A DNA stretch of 64,000 nucleotides from Viscum album (Eukaryota > Streptophyta > Magnoliopsida > Santalales > Viscaceae): the NCBI GenBank assembly GCA_963277665.1, contig OY728157.1, positions 364,698,067 through 364,762,066 of the forward strand, given 5' to 3'. Positions 25,260 to 37,559 of this stretch are shown here, piece after piece. The position numbers and the translations under genes are program-made. How positions within the stretch are numbered: position 1 is the stretch's first letter; every line of letters starts with the position of its first letter. A model generated the notes under the pieces. It made no database searches. It had not been told where the DNA came from and was given only the letters and a program-made list of their open reading frames with translations.

Positions 25260-26700
25260 CGCTATTGATCAATGTTATCCATCCCCCAAAGAAAGATTTT
25301 TTTTCCAATTAAAAGTTATCTCCATGATACAGTTGATAATCCCTTCATAGAGATCCTTTTTTATCATTCCATTTGACATGGGGGATCTGAATTATTATAT
25401 TAGGAGATGCCTCCTCTGCATTCCTAGTGTAATCAAAGTAGTATTACTACAACTCCATGAATATTTGTTGGAAATATAGACACTACTCTTCTTTGTGTTG
25501 ATTCAATGACCCCTCAACCCCCCATAAATTGTTATGATTTTCATGAACCCTTTTTCATATATTCACCTTCCATTAATTAAAAAAACATGTCATTGGAAAA
25601 CATGAAATGATACGTGATCCCTCTCCCAGACCCGTTCTTGTAATCCATGATGTTATACTTCATCATACCATGATTTATGTTCCTAGTAATCACCTCATAA
25701 GTTAGTATAAAAAGAATCTATGACAAAAGAACCCCATTAATAACCCCTAAAATAGTTTAAAAAAACTCTATATCCCTTCTCATTAGAGAGATCACAATCC
25801 ACGATGATCAATAACATCTGAAGCATAAATCATAGAACCATTAATTAAAGTCTAATTTCTTCATGTTTTTGATGATGAATCTTAATTATAATGTATCATA
25901 TGCCTTTTACATGACCATATTAGTCATGAAATTAGAATAAAAAAATTTATATTTAAATCCTCATCCTTTTCTTTAGCAATTCCAATCACCCCTAGATGTT
26001 CATCCCTTGTACGAATCCATGTTCCTCCTTTAATATCATCCTTGGAATGAAACTAGTGAGTCTTTTATTGAGTATATGTTTAGGTATTTTAAAAAATAAA
26101 TACATAGGAAGATTATCTTAAATTGACTCGATTATATTGGATATTTGATGCTGGGGATAAGTACAACATTGGATGTGCAGGTCACCCCAGTTAAAGCTAA
26201 CCCCCAAAGGAAATATTTCACTGCTTCTATAACCTAATTCATAAAAATATTCCATGTTGACATAAATATTTTTTAGGAAAACATTCTCATACAAGAGCGG
26301 TATCTTGATTTATATTGAAACCCACTTCATTAATCTCCTTTTCTCTTAGAATGGTTGCAAACAAACTATTTTATGGTCCATGAGTACTCTCCTACTTCAT
26401 ACTGAAACCCACAACATTAATCAATAACCCTTTGGATCAAAGAGGGGGATTTAAAAGAAGATCAAAGAGGGGGATAACAAGTGCAAAGTCTCTTTTTCGA
26501 TCCTCCTATTTGATCCAAAGGGATCTTGATCTCTCCCTACACACCCTCTCCATATCTAGAAGATTCTTAGGAAGAAGGCCTTGTTTATCCATCATAGAAA
26601 TAATAATTTCATCATTCCAACTATCTTTCCAACTTACCTTCCTTCGTTCAATTTACTATATCATACCCTCTAGGATATAATCCTTGTCATTTCTATTCGA
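25260..26700 (-). pseudogene. Reverse transcriptase region of the LINE
   Basis: Near 25589-25597 (minus) the catalytic FADD motif reads FSND, followed by an FLING-like stretch and 'INTKKSSVYIS', which matches the plant LINE motif SGLKIN..KS..Y.S. Around 25740 'LLMGFF' resembles the I(L)NG.P.GFF segment upstream. The first catalytic Asp is Asn, and indels break the frame. This region is absent from LINE copy 1. Plus-strand open stretches here, such as 26432-26680, are antisense. Confidence 0.65.
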
Positions 26701-26736
26701 AATCTATCCCAAACAATCTCTTTTGAGTCTTTTTTA

Positions 26737-27200
26737 TCATTTCAGAAGACCCACCCATTCCATTCCTCTCTCTGGGTGATCCCAATACTCCCTAACGTCT
26801 AGAAAAAGTCTATCCACTCTATGAGAGTGGGTAAAATTAAATAAGTTGTTGTGAATTTGATCATTTATAAGAGACACCAGTAATAGTGAGTGGTTTGAGA
26901 GTTCTCCCGTAAGGTGAGTGACCGTATCATAGAAATACATATCATGCTCTTATAGGTTGGAAAAGAACCTGTCAATCATACTCTATATACACATATTTCC
27001 CTTCGGATTATTCCACCATATGATTATACTCCCTAATAAACCCACGTAAAGAAGACCCTTTAAGGCTATGAACTCCATCAAATCAAGCACAACTTGGCTT
27101 GAGAAGGACACTCCTCATCTTTTCTCTGAATCATTAATGACTGTGTTGAAGTCTCCCCCAACAAAATAGGGTAGTGTTACCAAAAAAATGTTGAAATATT
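26737..27200 (-). pseudogene. Endonuclease (APE-type) region of the LINE
   Basis: The minus strand around 27110-27170 gives 'GGDFNTVINDSEKR', the well-known plant L1 endonuclease motif GGDFN.(V/I)....E+. At 26737-26940 'LSNHSLLLV' matches the C-terminal SDHSPLLL motif, with the catalytic Asp changed to Asn. This enzyme nicks target DNA to prime reverse transcription; this copy is inactive. Confidence 0.75.
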
Positions 27201-28200
27201 CTTTTATAAAAAAATTCTATTATAAATATCACATTTTTAATAAAAAATTAGAAAAATATATCATTTCCTCCTCCCATGATTTTGGTTGTAATGTATTGAG
27301 ATGAAGCGTCGATACATACAACTGTAATTTTTTGATTCCATAAGACACATATATGCATGTTTCATGGGTGAGAAAGAATAATTTTTATAGAACCCCTCCT
27401 CCTAGAAACAAAGGTGTTCTATACCCTTCATGGGCTCTACAAGTGTGATGATAGAGACCTACATCCTTAAAGACTCAGTGACAATGAGATATAGTTTAAC
27501 ATGATCCCCCAGAACCCTTCCATTTCATAAGAGAAACAAAACCACTAAAAAATATGGAGGGTGTCCTTACAACATGAGGACCCTATTTTAAAATCTGAAA
27601 ATGATGTATACATCTCTCTCTCCCTTGAACTGGTTATCCTCCACTTATAGAAGACATGTTTCCACCATGAAAACCTATTACCAACTCTAATCAAAACAAA
27701 TGATAAAATATTTTCGTCCAAATAAATATTGATAGAGATTCTTAGGTTTTTTGTAGAATGAATACACCTATTTTAATAATACAAACATAAAAATTAACCC
27801 AAATCATTTCTCACTAACAGTAGATTCAATGGGTTATGAAGCTGAAGTGGCAGACTAGGAAGTTTGACCCAAACGATAGCTCTACTTGATTCTCTCCCAA
27901 ATGGGGTTTCCTAGGACCAATAGGTGTGTCTAAAGCATCAAAATCTACAACGAAATTCACCCCAAGACTATTCATTAACAAAATAATCCATGGAGAATGT
28001 ATGAACACAGAATGAATACCTAAAGTGCACTGAAACTTCTAATGGATGAGAAGTAAATAATAAGTAGATGGACTTCCTAAAGATGGAAAAAGAGGGTTTC
28101 TCGTAACCAAAGTGTTCCAACAAAGAAAAGATATGATATGATGAGGCGTAACTCAATTTATCCTCTAATAGGACCACTGTAGGGTAGCCTTCAACCAGAT
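27201..28200 (-). pseudogene. Possible LINE ORF1 region
   Basis: Two overlapping open stretches on the minus strand (27826-28008 and 27968-28177) lie upstream of the endonuclease, where ORF1 belongs. 'NFVVDFDALDTPIGP' faintly recalls the linker seen in plant LINE ORF1 proteins, but I cannot identify a zinc knuckle. Assignment rests mainly on position. Confidence 0.3.
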
Positions 28201-28309
28201 CAAAATAATAAGGTGCAAGTTAGATGGTCGAGATGCTTGGAAGAGAAGCCCTACCTCAAGGGACTGATGACCACAAATTTTTTGGGTAAGAAACATATAT
28301 TCCCTGAAA

Positions 28310-28614
28310 GATGAAAACAATACACTATAGTAATGGAGGCCTGGAGATATTCAATGAAGTATACTTGAATATTTTGCATTTAATGCTTGGGAAACACCTA
28401 CCACACCAGATTTGTAGACTTGTATTTGCTCTATTTTGATCATTGTTTTTTGATGTGTGATGGTAACCTATAAATAGGGAGTATTTTGTTTTTTTAATAA
28501 TAATCTAGAGAGAAAATATAAATACCATTCTTTCACTTTTTTTGTGTTGTTAGAATCACCTCAAGTGATTTAAATTCGCATGAGGTTGTGTTTTACCATG
28601 AGAGATCCTCTATC
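28310..28614 (+). mobile_element. Short LTR, copia- or TRIM-like
   Basis: A TATA-type CCTATAAATAGGG at about 28468-28480 and an end at CTATCA (28609-28614), directly followed by a primer-binding-site-like sequence, suggest the end of a 5' LTR on the plus strand. The start is uncertain (TGTAGACTTG at 28413 or further left). No second LTR was found. Confidence 0.45.
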
Positions 28615-28630
28615 AGGGGTATTAGAGTGA
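28615..28630 (+). promoter_or_regulatory. Primer-binding-site-like sequence (initiator Met tRNA type)
   Basis: GGGTATTAGAGTGAG matches the plant LTR element site TGGTATCAGAGCGAG at 12 of 15 positions, and two of the changes are C to T. It abuts the LTR end at 28614 and is followed by a GATTGAA leader, common after this site in plant copia elements. Confidence 0.5.
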
Positions 28631-28739
28631 GATTGAATATGTGTCTTCTTCCACTACCCAAAATCATCATCAAAATTTTCATGACTTGTTCATCATCATT
28701 CAAAGTCATAGATTATGGATTAAAAATGATATTATAGTT

Positions 28740-29460
28740 TGATTTATATTTTAGTTATAAACCATAAAACCTTACTTGAGAACCACTTATACTCAAATAT
28801 TTAATATTACGACAAGATCATTAACTATTATTATGAAAAAATTCATCCAACAAAAACCGAATATTCACAAATTTTTTCAAGGAATGATCAAAATTGCATT
28901 AAAGTGTGATTATATTCCTTAAAAAAACCACTTTTAAATAACTCTAAACTTATCCAATCATTCTAAAATTTCACCATATACTTAAATAGGAAAGAATGAG
29001 AATCTTATACCTATTGCATGATCTATCAAAAGTAGATATATATCATTATATTATTCCTCATGTAATTTTCATCTCCTCAAATATTTATTATGATTTCCTT
29101 TCTAAGACATTTTAACTATTTTAAGAATACCATATATCCACTGTAGTGGATTTAATACTCCCTATACTAATCTCATATTTCACCTTCATACTATATTGCT
29201 CTATATGTCAATATTTTTGTTCCATTACTAAGTTCAGTTTCCATGTATGAGAACCATATTTAGCTACCTATATGAATCATCATGTATCTATATCTCCTCA
29301 TGTCAATATATTAATGGTTTCTACATTATTTTTTATATATAGGAAACCAATCACACAGAAATTGGATTTCTACTTACTCCCCATTTATATTTTGTCCCTT
29401 ATACCACCATGATTTGATTTACATTCTTAAACACAACCTCTTGGTAGATAAGATTCTTTC
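28740..29460. repeat. Unassigned repeat, copy 1 (continuation of E)
   Basis: Similar by eye to 62540-63220. Landmarks are GAACCACTTATACT, the GTATGAGAACCATATT stretch at about 29245 against GTATGAAAACCATATT at 63016, and ACCACCATGATTTGATT against ACCACCATGACATGATT. No coding identity recognised. Confidence 0.5.
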
Positions 29461-31425
29461 ATTGTTAATAAACTCACATTTAATTGATAATAAATCAAAC
29501 ACATAACCCTTGGTTGCAACATTACCCAATTTGAATCATGTTACCATAAGTAAATCCTTATAATTTGACACCAAAACCCAAAAGTAATGTTGGTATTTAT
29601 AGTGCATTCTCCCCCCTTTGTTAATGAAATTAAAAGGGTATTTTCCACTAGATGGAATCGTCATTGTTCATTCCAATTTTTTAATTGCCATAAAGATCTA
29701 AATATACTAGATTTTTTAATTTTATTCACCCCATTTTATAGTGAATAATATAACATTGAACATCCAACTCTATAACTACTTATCTAAAAATATAGATTTA
29801 TATATTTGGAAATTCTCATTTTTCATATTAATTCATCATCACTTTAAACCAACCTTTTGATCTTCTAATAATTTATGTTATGAAACGTTAATATCTATTT
29901 ACCTCCTGATAAATTTATATATTTTTTTAATGTTAATAATTATCTTCCAATTGTGTAAATACTCTTATATATTTTAAGTGAGTGAACTTAACACTATACA
30001 AAGAGTTACCAAAAAAAATACTATAAGCCTATTGAGTTGTACCTAGGTGTAGTAAAAACAGAGTTAGAGTTAATAGCCTCAATATTTTCCACTAAACTCA
30101 CTCACTTCTAAAAATTTATACAACTCGAGTCTTATACTTCCATCTTTTCATATGGTTTTTCCATTTTCTATATGAACATAATCATCCTTTGGATATTTAA
30201 CACAAACTCCCTTAAATCATGGATTTTACATCAATTAAGATTAAAATTCACTATTTAAGTCTCCTTATATAATATTTTGATATATTAAATCAGAAATGAT
30301 ACCACTTGTTAAATTAATTAAATAAATCAAAAACCCCTCCTTGAATTTAATTTTTTCTACATCAAGTTTGATGCATCCTCCTCTCTTTTCTAGGAATGAA
30401 ACTACATGATATATTCCCAATACCACTTATTCAACTCAAGATATGTATTGATACTAATGAAACTCAATATTATTGTTTAAATAATATTTAATTTTAGATA
30501 AATATCAATACTACGTGAGATTTTTATATTGGTCCTCAGAACCAATAAAAATTTCTCTAATACCATCTTTATTTCATGAACATGAATATCTACAACTTAC
30601 ATTGCAAATATTAATTTTTAAATGTTTCACCCCATGGATAATATCTACCCCATAAACTTGTATCACTCCAATAATAATTATAAAAATTAAATACTTGGGG
30701 AGAGGTGTACATACCAAACATCCTCATTCACAAGAATTCACTTTGTCCTGCTGAACCAACCCTTTATTTGATTTTTTATGTTTTATCAGTTGTAAATTTT
30801 TATAAAAATCACTTATATAAAATCATTTTCTTATTTTCAAATTTTAAATATGAATCTTATTGGGATTGGTATTTAAATATATTATGATATTAATCTCACT
30901 TGTCCGTGTCTCTTCTAGATATGCATTATTTCTAAATCCTCCAACGTACATTGCAAACCTTTTGTGGCCTCCTCAATTGATCATTCTTTATTTCCCTATA
31001 GTGTAATTTGTGAAATATATTAGGCATTCTTATTTATTTTCCTCATTGATATCCATATGAACCATCTCATACTTTTTTTATCCTTGGTGAATTTTTATTC
31101 AATCATCTAACCTTATTTTTTTTAACTTGAAAATCATCTTTCCTAATCCTCTATATTTTTCTAATTTTCTTCCAAGATAAATATCATGAATAAGTGAATA
31201 TTGGTTCCCAATATACTCTTCTTTACACTATCTTTTTAATCATTTCCCAGACTAAATATTTTTATATGTAATAGATTTTTCTTAATTTGGTTCATTCCTC
31301 TCCCATAAAATAGGATTGAGGATTTGTTTCCTAACATATATATTATTCTTGCTATGATAATAAATTTCCATATATTCAGGTTAAAATAATATAAAACATT
31401 TCATGATAAAATAATATGTCATAAA
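29461..31425. other. AT-rich DNA, no supported feature
   Basis: No legible transposon protein, RNA gene or array. It forms the left flank of the large gypsy element beginning at 31426 and is probably old repeat DNA. Confidence 0.5.
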
Positions 31426-31920
31426 TGACCCATTATTTTCATACATAGATATGTCATCTTTTTAGATTAATTTTCATTACATTACACAAACATGCACTTG
31501 AGGATCTTAAAGGTATAACTCCTTTGTGAACAATTAAATATAAACAACTATTTTATAATAGTTCTAAATCATCTCCCACATCTTCTCCATAAATAGAACT
31601 CTTCTTAGAAATATCAACCATAATACCTATCATTATAACATAGGGAAAATAACATAAATATTGGTGAACTTATATGATCTGTAAGGTTAAACAAGGGAGA
31701 TACCCAAGCATAACATGAGCATAATGTTTCAATAACATTAGAATAAAATTTGAAAGCCATACACTACATATCAAAGATCATTATATTCAGTCATAGAATA
31801 ATGATTGTAATTTAATAAGACACGATTCATAAGGAAATCAAATAACATGATCCATGAATGTATAACATTGATATAAGACATATAATTTTGAAGATCACAT
31901 AAGAATAGAAAACCTTATGT

Positions 31921-32085
31921 AAAGGATACCCATGAATACAATCATAAAATATGAGTCTTAGGATAACCATCCATGTATCTTCTTTAGACATGGTATAACC
32001 ATTTGTGTACCCTGTTTCAGGCCTAGGATAACATCTTGTGTACCCTATTATGGTCTTGGAATATCCTCTCATGTACCCTTTGAGA
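31921..32085. repeat. Minisatellite of about 32 bp in LTR 1
   Basis: Four to five imperfect copies of GGATAACC...TGTGTACCCT..., starting at 31923, 31961, 31992, 32026 and 32058. A matching set is at 52640-52790 in LTR 2, so the array predates the element's insertion. Short minus-strand open stretches across it are unlikely to be coding. Confidence 0.75.
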
Positions 32086-33116
32086 TCATATAGTAGTTTT
32101 CATTATACAATACATTGGAGGGAGATATTGGTCCCAAAAATATTTGGTTATAATGTTTCCACCATCCTTTTTTATTATGTAACTTCCATAATATAATTAA
32201 AACCTCACATAGGTGCACCAAAAGATAATAAAACATTCATCACTTCATAATTGAGGAAAATAAATGGGTTTCATCAAACATTCCATCTTAGAATAACCCA
32301 TAGAAAAGAAATGGTCTCATAATTATCTCATCAACTCTTCATATAATAAGCCATGTAATAGGAATAGGTTTCCGAAAAATATCTTCATCGTAAACATAAA
32401 TCAAACACATAAATAATAAATTTGGTGTCATGGGACCACATCATCAGTAAAGATTATGTAACATCAAAGGATTACATCTTAGATGGAAAATGATCTTGAA
32501 AGAAAAATTACATAGAAAAATTCTAGGGGACAATAAAATTTATTAAAAATAATGTTTTTAAAACTAAGTATTTATAAAATATTAAGGAAGTTGTTTTATT
32601 TGAAAATAACATTGGAAACATATAAAGTAATCTTTAAACTAATTTATCTCATTTTATGAGGAAAATAAAATTTCTTTCAAAATTAATTTTTAAAATAAAA
32701 AAATCATAAAACATTTTTAAAATAATTTTATTTTAAAATAATATTTGAAAATTATAAATTAATATTTAAAACATTGATTGGTATGGATGATGTGAATTTC
32801 CATACACATTAAAATGAATATTCATGTCACATTTTTAGTAAAAACTGAATGGGCCTTATTATAAAAATGGCATGAATATCCATTTTCATTTTTTTAAAAA
32901 AATTGGAAAAATGGAAAAATTAAATTAAACAAACCTATAAAAATATGAAAATAGTTTTTGAAAACCTAGATATAGAATAAAAGAGGGTCCATGATCGATG
33001 TTTGAAATGAAGTTGGTTTTCGTTAAAAAAATATTTTGGAATCATGAGTATATAAAGAGAGGAAAATGAATTAAACATGTATTATGATATGTTTATTTTA
33101 TAAATATATTTTAAGG

Positions 33117-34450
33117 TGTTTTGATAAATTAATTCTTGGACTTAATTGAACAATATTTCCAATTTTAGAATGATCTGAGTTGTTTTGTGTTTTAAAGTTG
33201 GAAATGACTGATAATTGAACAAGGAGAAACTCTAAGCCGAATTACCCTTCACAATGTCAGCAAAGTGAAGCATCATGACATCAAAATTTTTGAGAGAGAA
33301 GCAAGATGAAAACCGAAGATAAATTTATTAAACATCATGTACCATAAGTATACGTCGTGACCATTTCATGTGAAATAGATCTACACTGGACATGTCGTGA
33401 TGACAGAACACGATGTGAACTTCAACTACATGCCGTGTACAACTAGTACACGATGCGACGATAGTCAAAACAGTGTATGAATCTTCTGCCGATTCAATGT
33501 GGTAGAGGAAAAATAGGATCTAAAGTACACAAAGTATACACTAGGTACACGTTATGACGAAGACGATGTATAGAAAAGATACAAGTGATGCCAACCATGG
33601 GTTTAGAAGGGAAAACACCTATAAAAAGGAACTATTGACACCCATTTGAATCATTTTGGATGGATCAGGACACCAGGAAGCCTGGAGAGGAAGGCGACCA
33701 CCAACTTATTTACTTTCTATAGGATTTCATTTTATTATTTTTCTACTCCCACTCATTGTTAGCATAAGCGGGTGATTTCTTTGGTCTAGTGCATGTGTGA
33801 TAAAGGGGAATTGAATGAATAAGGTATTTTATATTTTAATTCAATTGATGATGGGATTTCATATTAGTTATTTAACTCAATCCTTTTCCCGATTTCTTCT
33901 TGCATGACCATTGTGAGTAGGGTTTGGAATTGGGATTAATTTTTTTCTTTCATTAAGCTTGACCATTTCCATAGTAGAATAAATACCATTTTTAAATGTG
34001 AGGTCAAGGGTCTGGACTTCCACCATCACCATTTTTATTGTCCTCTCCCTATGTTTAAATAAGGTTTTGGGTTAACCATTATTTTTAATATAAAGTATCT
34101 GACCATTATAAAAAGATAAATTAGGATGTAGATCGTTTTTCATGACCATTGTACTCACTTCTACCCAATTCAGAAAACTACATAATTTCCATGAATTATG
34201 TTATACCTCGTCAACTCATGAACCTGTAATCATTGCTTCTTAGAAATTTTTTTAAATTTTCTTCCCCAACCTCCTCCAAAAATGCAATGCTAGATAGTTT
34301 AGATTTAATTTATTCAATTCAATATTAGTTTAGGTATAATTTATTTAAATAATATTTGTCTAACCCAATCTCTATGGGTTTGACCTTGGACTTTTATATC
34401 CTATACTACCCTTTAATTTTGTGGTTTGTTTGTTTCGTGTTAATAAATTT
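33117..34450 (+). mobile_element. Tat/Athila-type solo LTR
   Basis: LTR 2 lacks the segment between about 33080 and 34535, so this is an insertion. Near its end, 'CAATCTCTATGGGTTTGACC' followed by a TATACTACCC stretch strongly resembles the conserved 3' end of Tat-lineage Ty3/gypsy LTRs. It starts TGTTTTGAT at 33117. No internal region or second LTR is present, so it is likely a solo LTR left by LTR-LTR recombination. The exact end and target duplication are not resolved. Confidence 0.55.
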
Positions 34451-35336
34451 CTAAATTGGGTAACCCAACTGGAATTAATGTTTCCCTTAGGGATATCATA
34501 TTCTCAATAAATAGCCATATAAAAATTAAATTCATGAGTATCTTGAGAGATATATCATAATATTCTATCATCGATATCATAATCATAAACAATCCGGATA
34601 AACAATGATATTGTAACATCAAATATTTTCCACTTTGGTAAATTTTGAATCGTAGGCCCCATTAAAGAATAAAATATAATGAAACATTAAAGATAATAAA
34701 AAAATGAAATTCATGATGAAACATGTCAAAGGGTTAGTATATAAAACTCAAAGAAAAATATAGTTTCATAACATAACTTATGTGACAATGTAGGAAATGT
34801 TATACAAAAATCCATTAATGCATTGGAAAATTTTGAACAGTAAATACTATGAAAGTCAGATCGTCAGATGAATGTATAAATACTAATAATTTTCAGGATA
34901 ATCATCATAAATTACATTCATGGTATGTATATACACCATTTAAAAGAAGTAGGTCGTGAATATGTCTTGTATCTCACAGGAGTAAAAAGTGAGATAGAAA
35001 TCCCTTACCATAATCATCGAATTCATTTTTTCCACATTATAACCTATTATATAATTGATATAATTTTATTTAATATATTATAGAACCAAACTCAGATATA
35101 TCATACCATGTATGATTTACTTATGATATTTTATTACCCTTTTGTTAACAGTTCATTGTTAAAATCACATTTCGATTAATAAGTGCTTTGTTTTTCATGT
35201 ATATTTTGATTTTTTATTTTCATTATTTTTAATATGATCATGGTTACATAATATCTAGGGTTTTAAACAATATATAAATATCATATATATTCATTATATA
35301 TGTATTTATAGTAATCTATAAAATTTAGAGATAGGA

Positions 35337-36010
35337 AATGAAATACAACATTCATGGAGATTGTATGTCGTACATATGCATGAATGTTATTTCCATTTTC
35401 TCGAATGATGTAATGAAATAAAGGTAAATAATATAATACCTTTAAAAGGTAATTTTAATTCCATATATATCACATATATTCATTAAATTTACCCTTTTTA
35501 TCTTTAATGAAAAACATTAATGAAAAACGAATCATATCACTTCGTGAGGTGGTAGTCCGTTGTACAGACAAACGACGTCATCATATCTCTAATGGGATAG
35601 AAAGTAAGAAACTATATGTGATATATTTATCCCATAGGAATAATTATTTTAGAAAAAATTATATATTCAGTTAATCTATCTCCATTACCATCTAAGTAAA
35701 ATAGGAATGAAAAAAACATCACATCGGTTCGTGAAGCGGTAGTCTGTTGTACATACGAGCGACGTTATGATTTTCCAACGGGTTTATATTTTAGAAGTTA
35801 TAAGTGGTATTATATTTAAATAGGTATAATAATATAATAAATATAATATATAAACATTAAATCCATCATTATTTCCAGTATTGAGAGATTTTGATGGAAA
35901 ATAACTAACATCGGTTCGCGAGTCGATAGACCGGTGTACAAACAATGGACAGTTTCATTTACCATTTGATGGAGATGAGAAGAAAATAGGTTATACAATT
36001 GAAATAATAA
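35337..36010. repeat. 187-bp tandem array in the LTR, conserved GC-richer core
   Basis: Core copies built on (A)CATCGGTTCGTGAGGCGGTA...GTTGTACA...CGACG occur at 35541, 35728 and 35915 (first T of TTCG), exactly 187 bases apart each time. A more decayed copy sits 190 bases left, at 35351. Spacers also align. LTR 2 has a single copy at 54216-54330, most like the last copy here. Cores are GC-richer and better conserved than the AT-rich spacers. Their position, 1.5-2.2 kb inside the LTR from its minus-strand 5' end, suggests U3. Confidence 0.8.
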
Positions 36011-37559
36011 AGTATAATTATATTTAATATAATAGATTTATTATATTATCACGGTTGAATACTATTTTAATTATTTATAAATAGAAGTAAAACAAAAACA
36101 CCTAGTTTAAAACATTACCTCTTCTTCGGACAACCACTTTAGGTTTAACCTAAATCCTTTATAGATTTGATATACGATATCACAAAGGAATATAGAAAGT
36201 TGGGAGGTAATTAAGGAATAAATTTGGATAATTATTGGTGGAAACAATGTTTTTTAGAAGGGTAAATAGTGGAGGAGATTCAGTTTCCCTTTATAAGTTG
36301 GAGAGAGGACATATAGGGAATTTTTAAAAAGAGTAAAGAATCCCCACGTATTCATATTGTAAAAGGATAAAATATTGGTCGTTAATAAACATTAGAAGTT
36401 ATAATTTATAAATATTTCTATAAAATGTGTTTTTTGATGGTTCTAGGTTATTTACCTCGTTATCTTTCTAGTTTAACCCCCTATAAACTAGTTTCAACAA
36501 TAACATCACTAATTAAATTTTACAGTTTTTACTAATAATATTAACCAAAATTTAATATGAAATTATTATATAAGATAAATTATGATTATAAAAAATATTT
36601 AACCCAATATAAAAAATTCCATTCATAGAATTGGAAAATTTTAATTTAAAATTAAACCTGCATACGTGAAGAAAAAGTGGTTTCTGAAAGAGAAAATCTT
36701 TAAAATTTTAAAATGTTTTTATATCCAAAATAAATATGTAATTTGTTAAAATAAATAAAATTGTATTAATAAATATATAATTTAATTATATATTAATTTT
36801 AAAACAATATTGCTATAAAATTATTATTGTAAATTATTTGAATGCAAATACATTTATTTAATAAAAACTAGTATTTTTCGATACTCACTGAAAATTTTAT
36901 GTTTGCAGAAAATTATAAATAAATAAATCCAAGATAAATGGGGTATTATTATTTCAAAAATTATGTTACTTTTTTAAAATAGATCATATATAATTGGTAG
37001 AAATTAATTTTAAAATAAGATCACAAAAGGTGAAAAACCATATTTTTAGAAAACATAGAGTTTTAAGCATAAAATTGGATTTGTTAATACCTCATTACTA
37101 GAAAACATATAAGATTAATGATAAAAATATTATTAAAAATTTAATATTTAAATTTAATAAAAATAATTATTCAAAATTTATTTTTCTAATTTGTTGATTT
37201 AAAACATGTTTGTGTGCATAAAAATAGCGTTTTAGAAAAAGATTTCCTTTGTTTTTGAAATGGTTTTATTTTTATTTCTAATTAATTTGTCACCAAAGAA
37301 ATTATTTTCAATAAATGTTTAATACATATATTTTAATAATTTATTTAATCTATTTCATAATCTGTATTCAAACATCTAGGTGATAAATATTAAACTAAAT
37401 AATAATTTTTAATAGTTTATTAGGTTTTGTTAAAAATAAGTGTTTCATGTAATGCAAGCTATCGAAGAAAATAAATTTATTTGAAAAAAATGATTCATAA
37501 AATATTAGGTTGTAAAATTATACCCCACTTAAAATGAATTTCATCCTTGAAATCCACCG

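Larger units (their letters stand above)
24025..28200 (-). mobile_element. LINE (L1-type), near full length but decayed
   Basis: On the minus strand the order is a possible ORF1 region (27200-28200), endonuclease (26737-27200), reverse transcriptase (about 25260-26700), zf-RVT (24600-24815), RNase H-like (24175-24520), then an A-rich 3' end at about 24025-24060. This is the arrangement of plant L1 elements with a C-terminal RVT_3 domain. Stops and frameshifts run throughout. The 5' boundary is approximate. The 3' half is duplicated at 17015-18750. Confidence 0.75.
31426..37519 (-). repeat. LTR 1 of gypsy 2 (3' LTR)
   Basis: It aligns by eye with 52124-55690 and 58559-58686 over many landmarks: ACATAGATAT, AAACAAGGGAGAT, GATGGAAAATGAT, GATTGTAACATC / GATATTGTAACATC, and the ending AGTGTTTCATGTAATG against CATTATTTCATGTAAAA. 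It is longer than LTR 2 because it holds a solo LTR (about 33117-34450) and an expanded 187-bp array (35337-36010). A purine-rich AAGTGGGG on the minus strand at 37524-37531 is the polypurine tract next to it. Confidence 0.75.

Noticed and set aside
26432..26680. 82-codon plus-strand open frame
   Set aside because: Antisense to the LINE RT/endonuclease region, with no family resemblance.
31421..31425. Target duplication for gypsy 2
   Set aside because: ATAAA before the left LTR does not match TGAGT after the right LTR end. Either the ends are misplaced or the site has decayed.
35337..36010. Centromeric-type satellite
   Set aside because: The 187-bp period is in the satellite size range, but there are only about four copies and they lie inside an LTR that has the same unit once in its sister copy.
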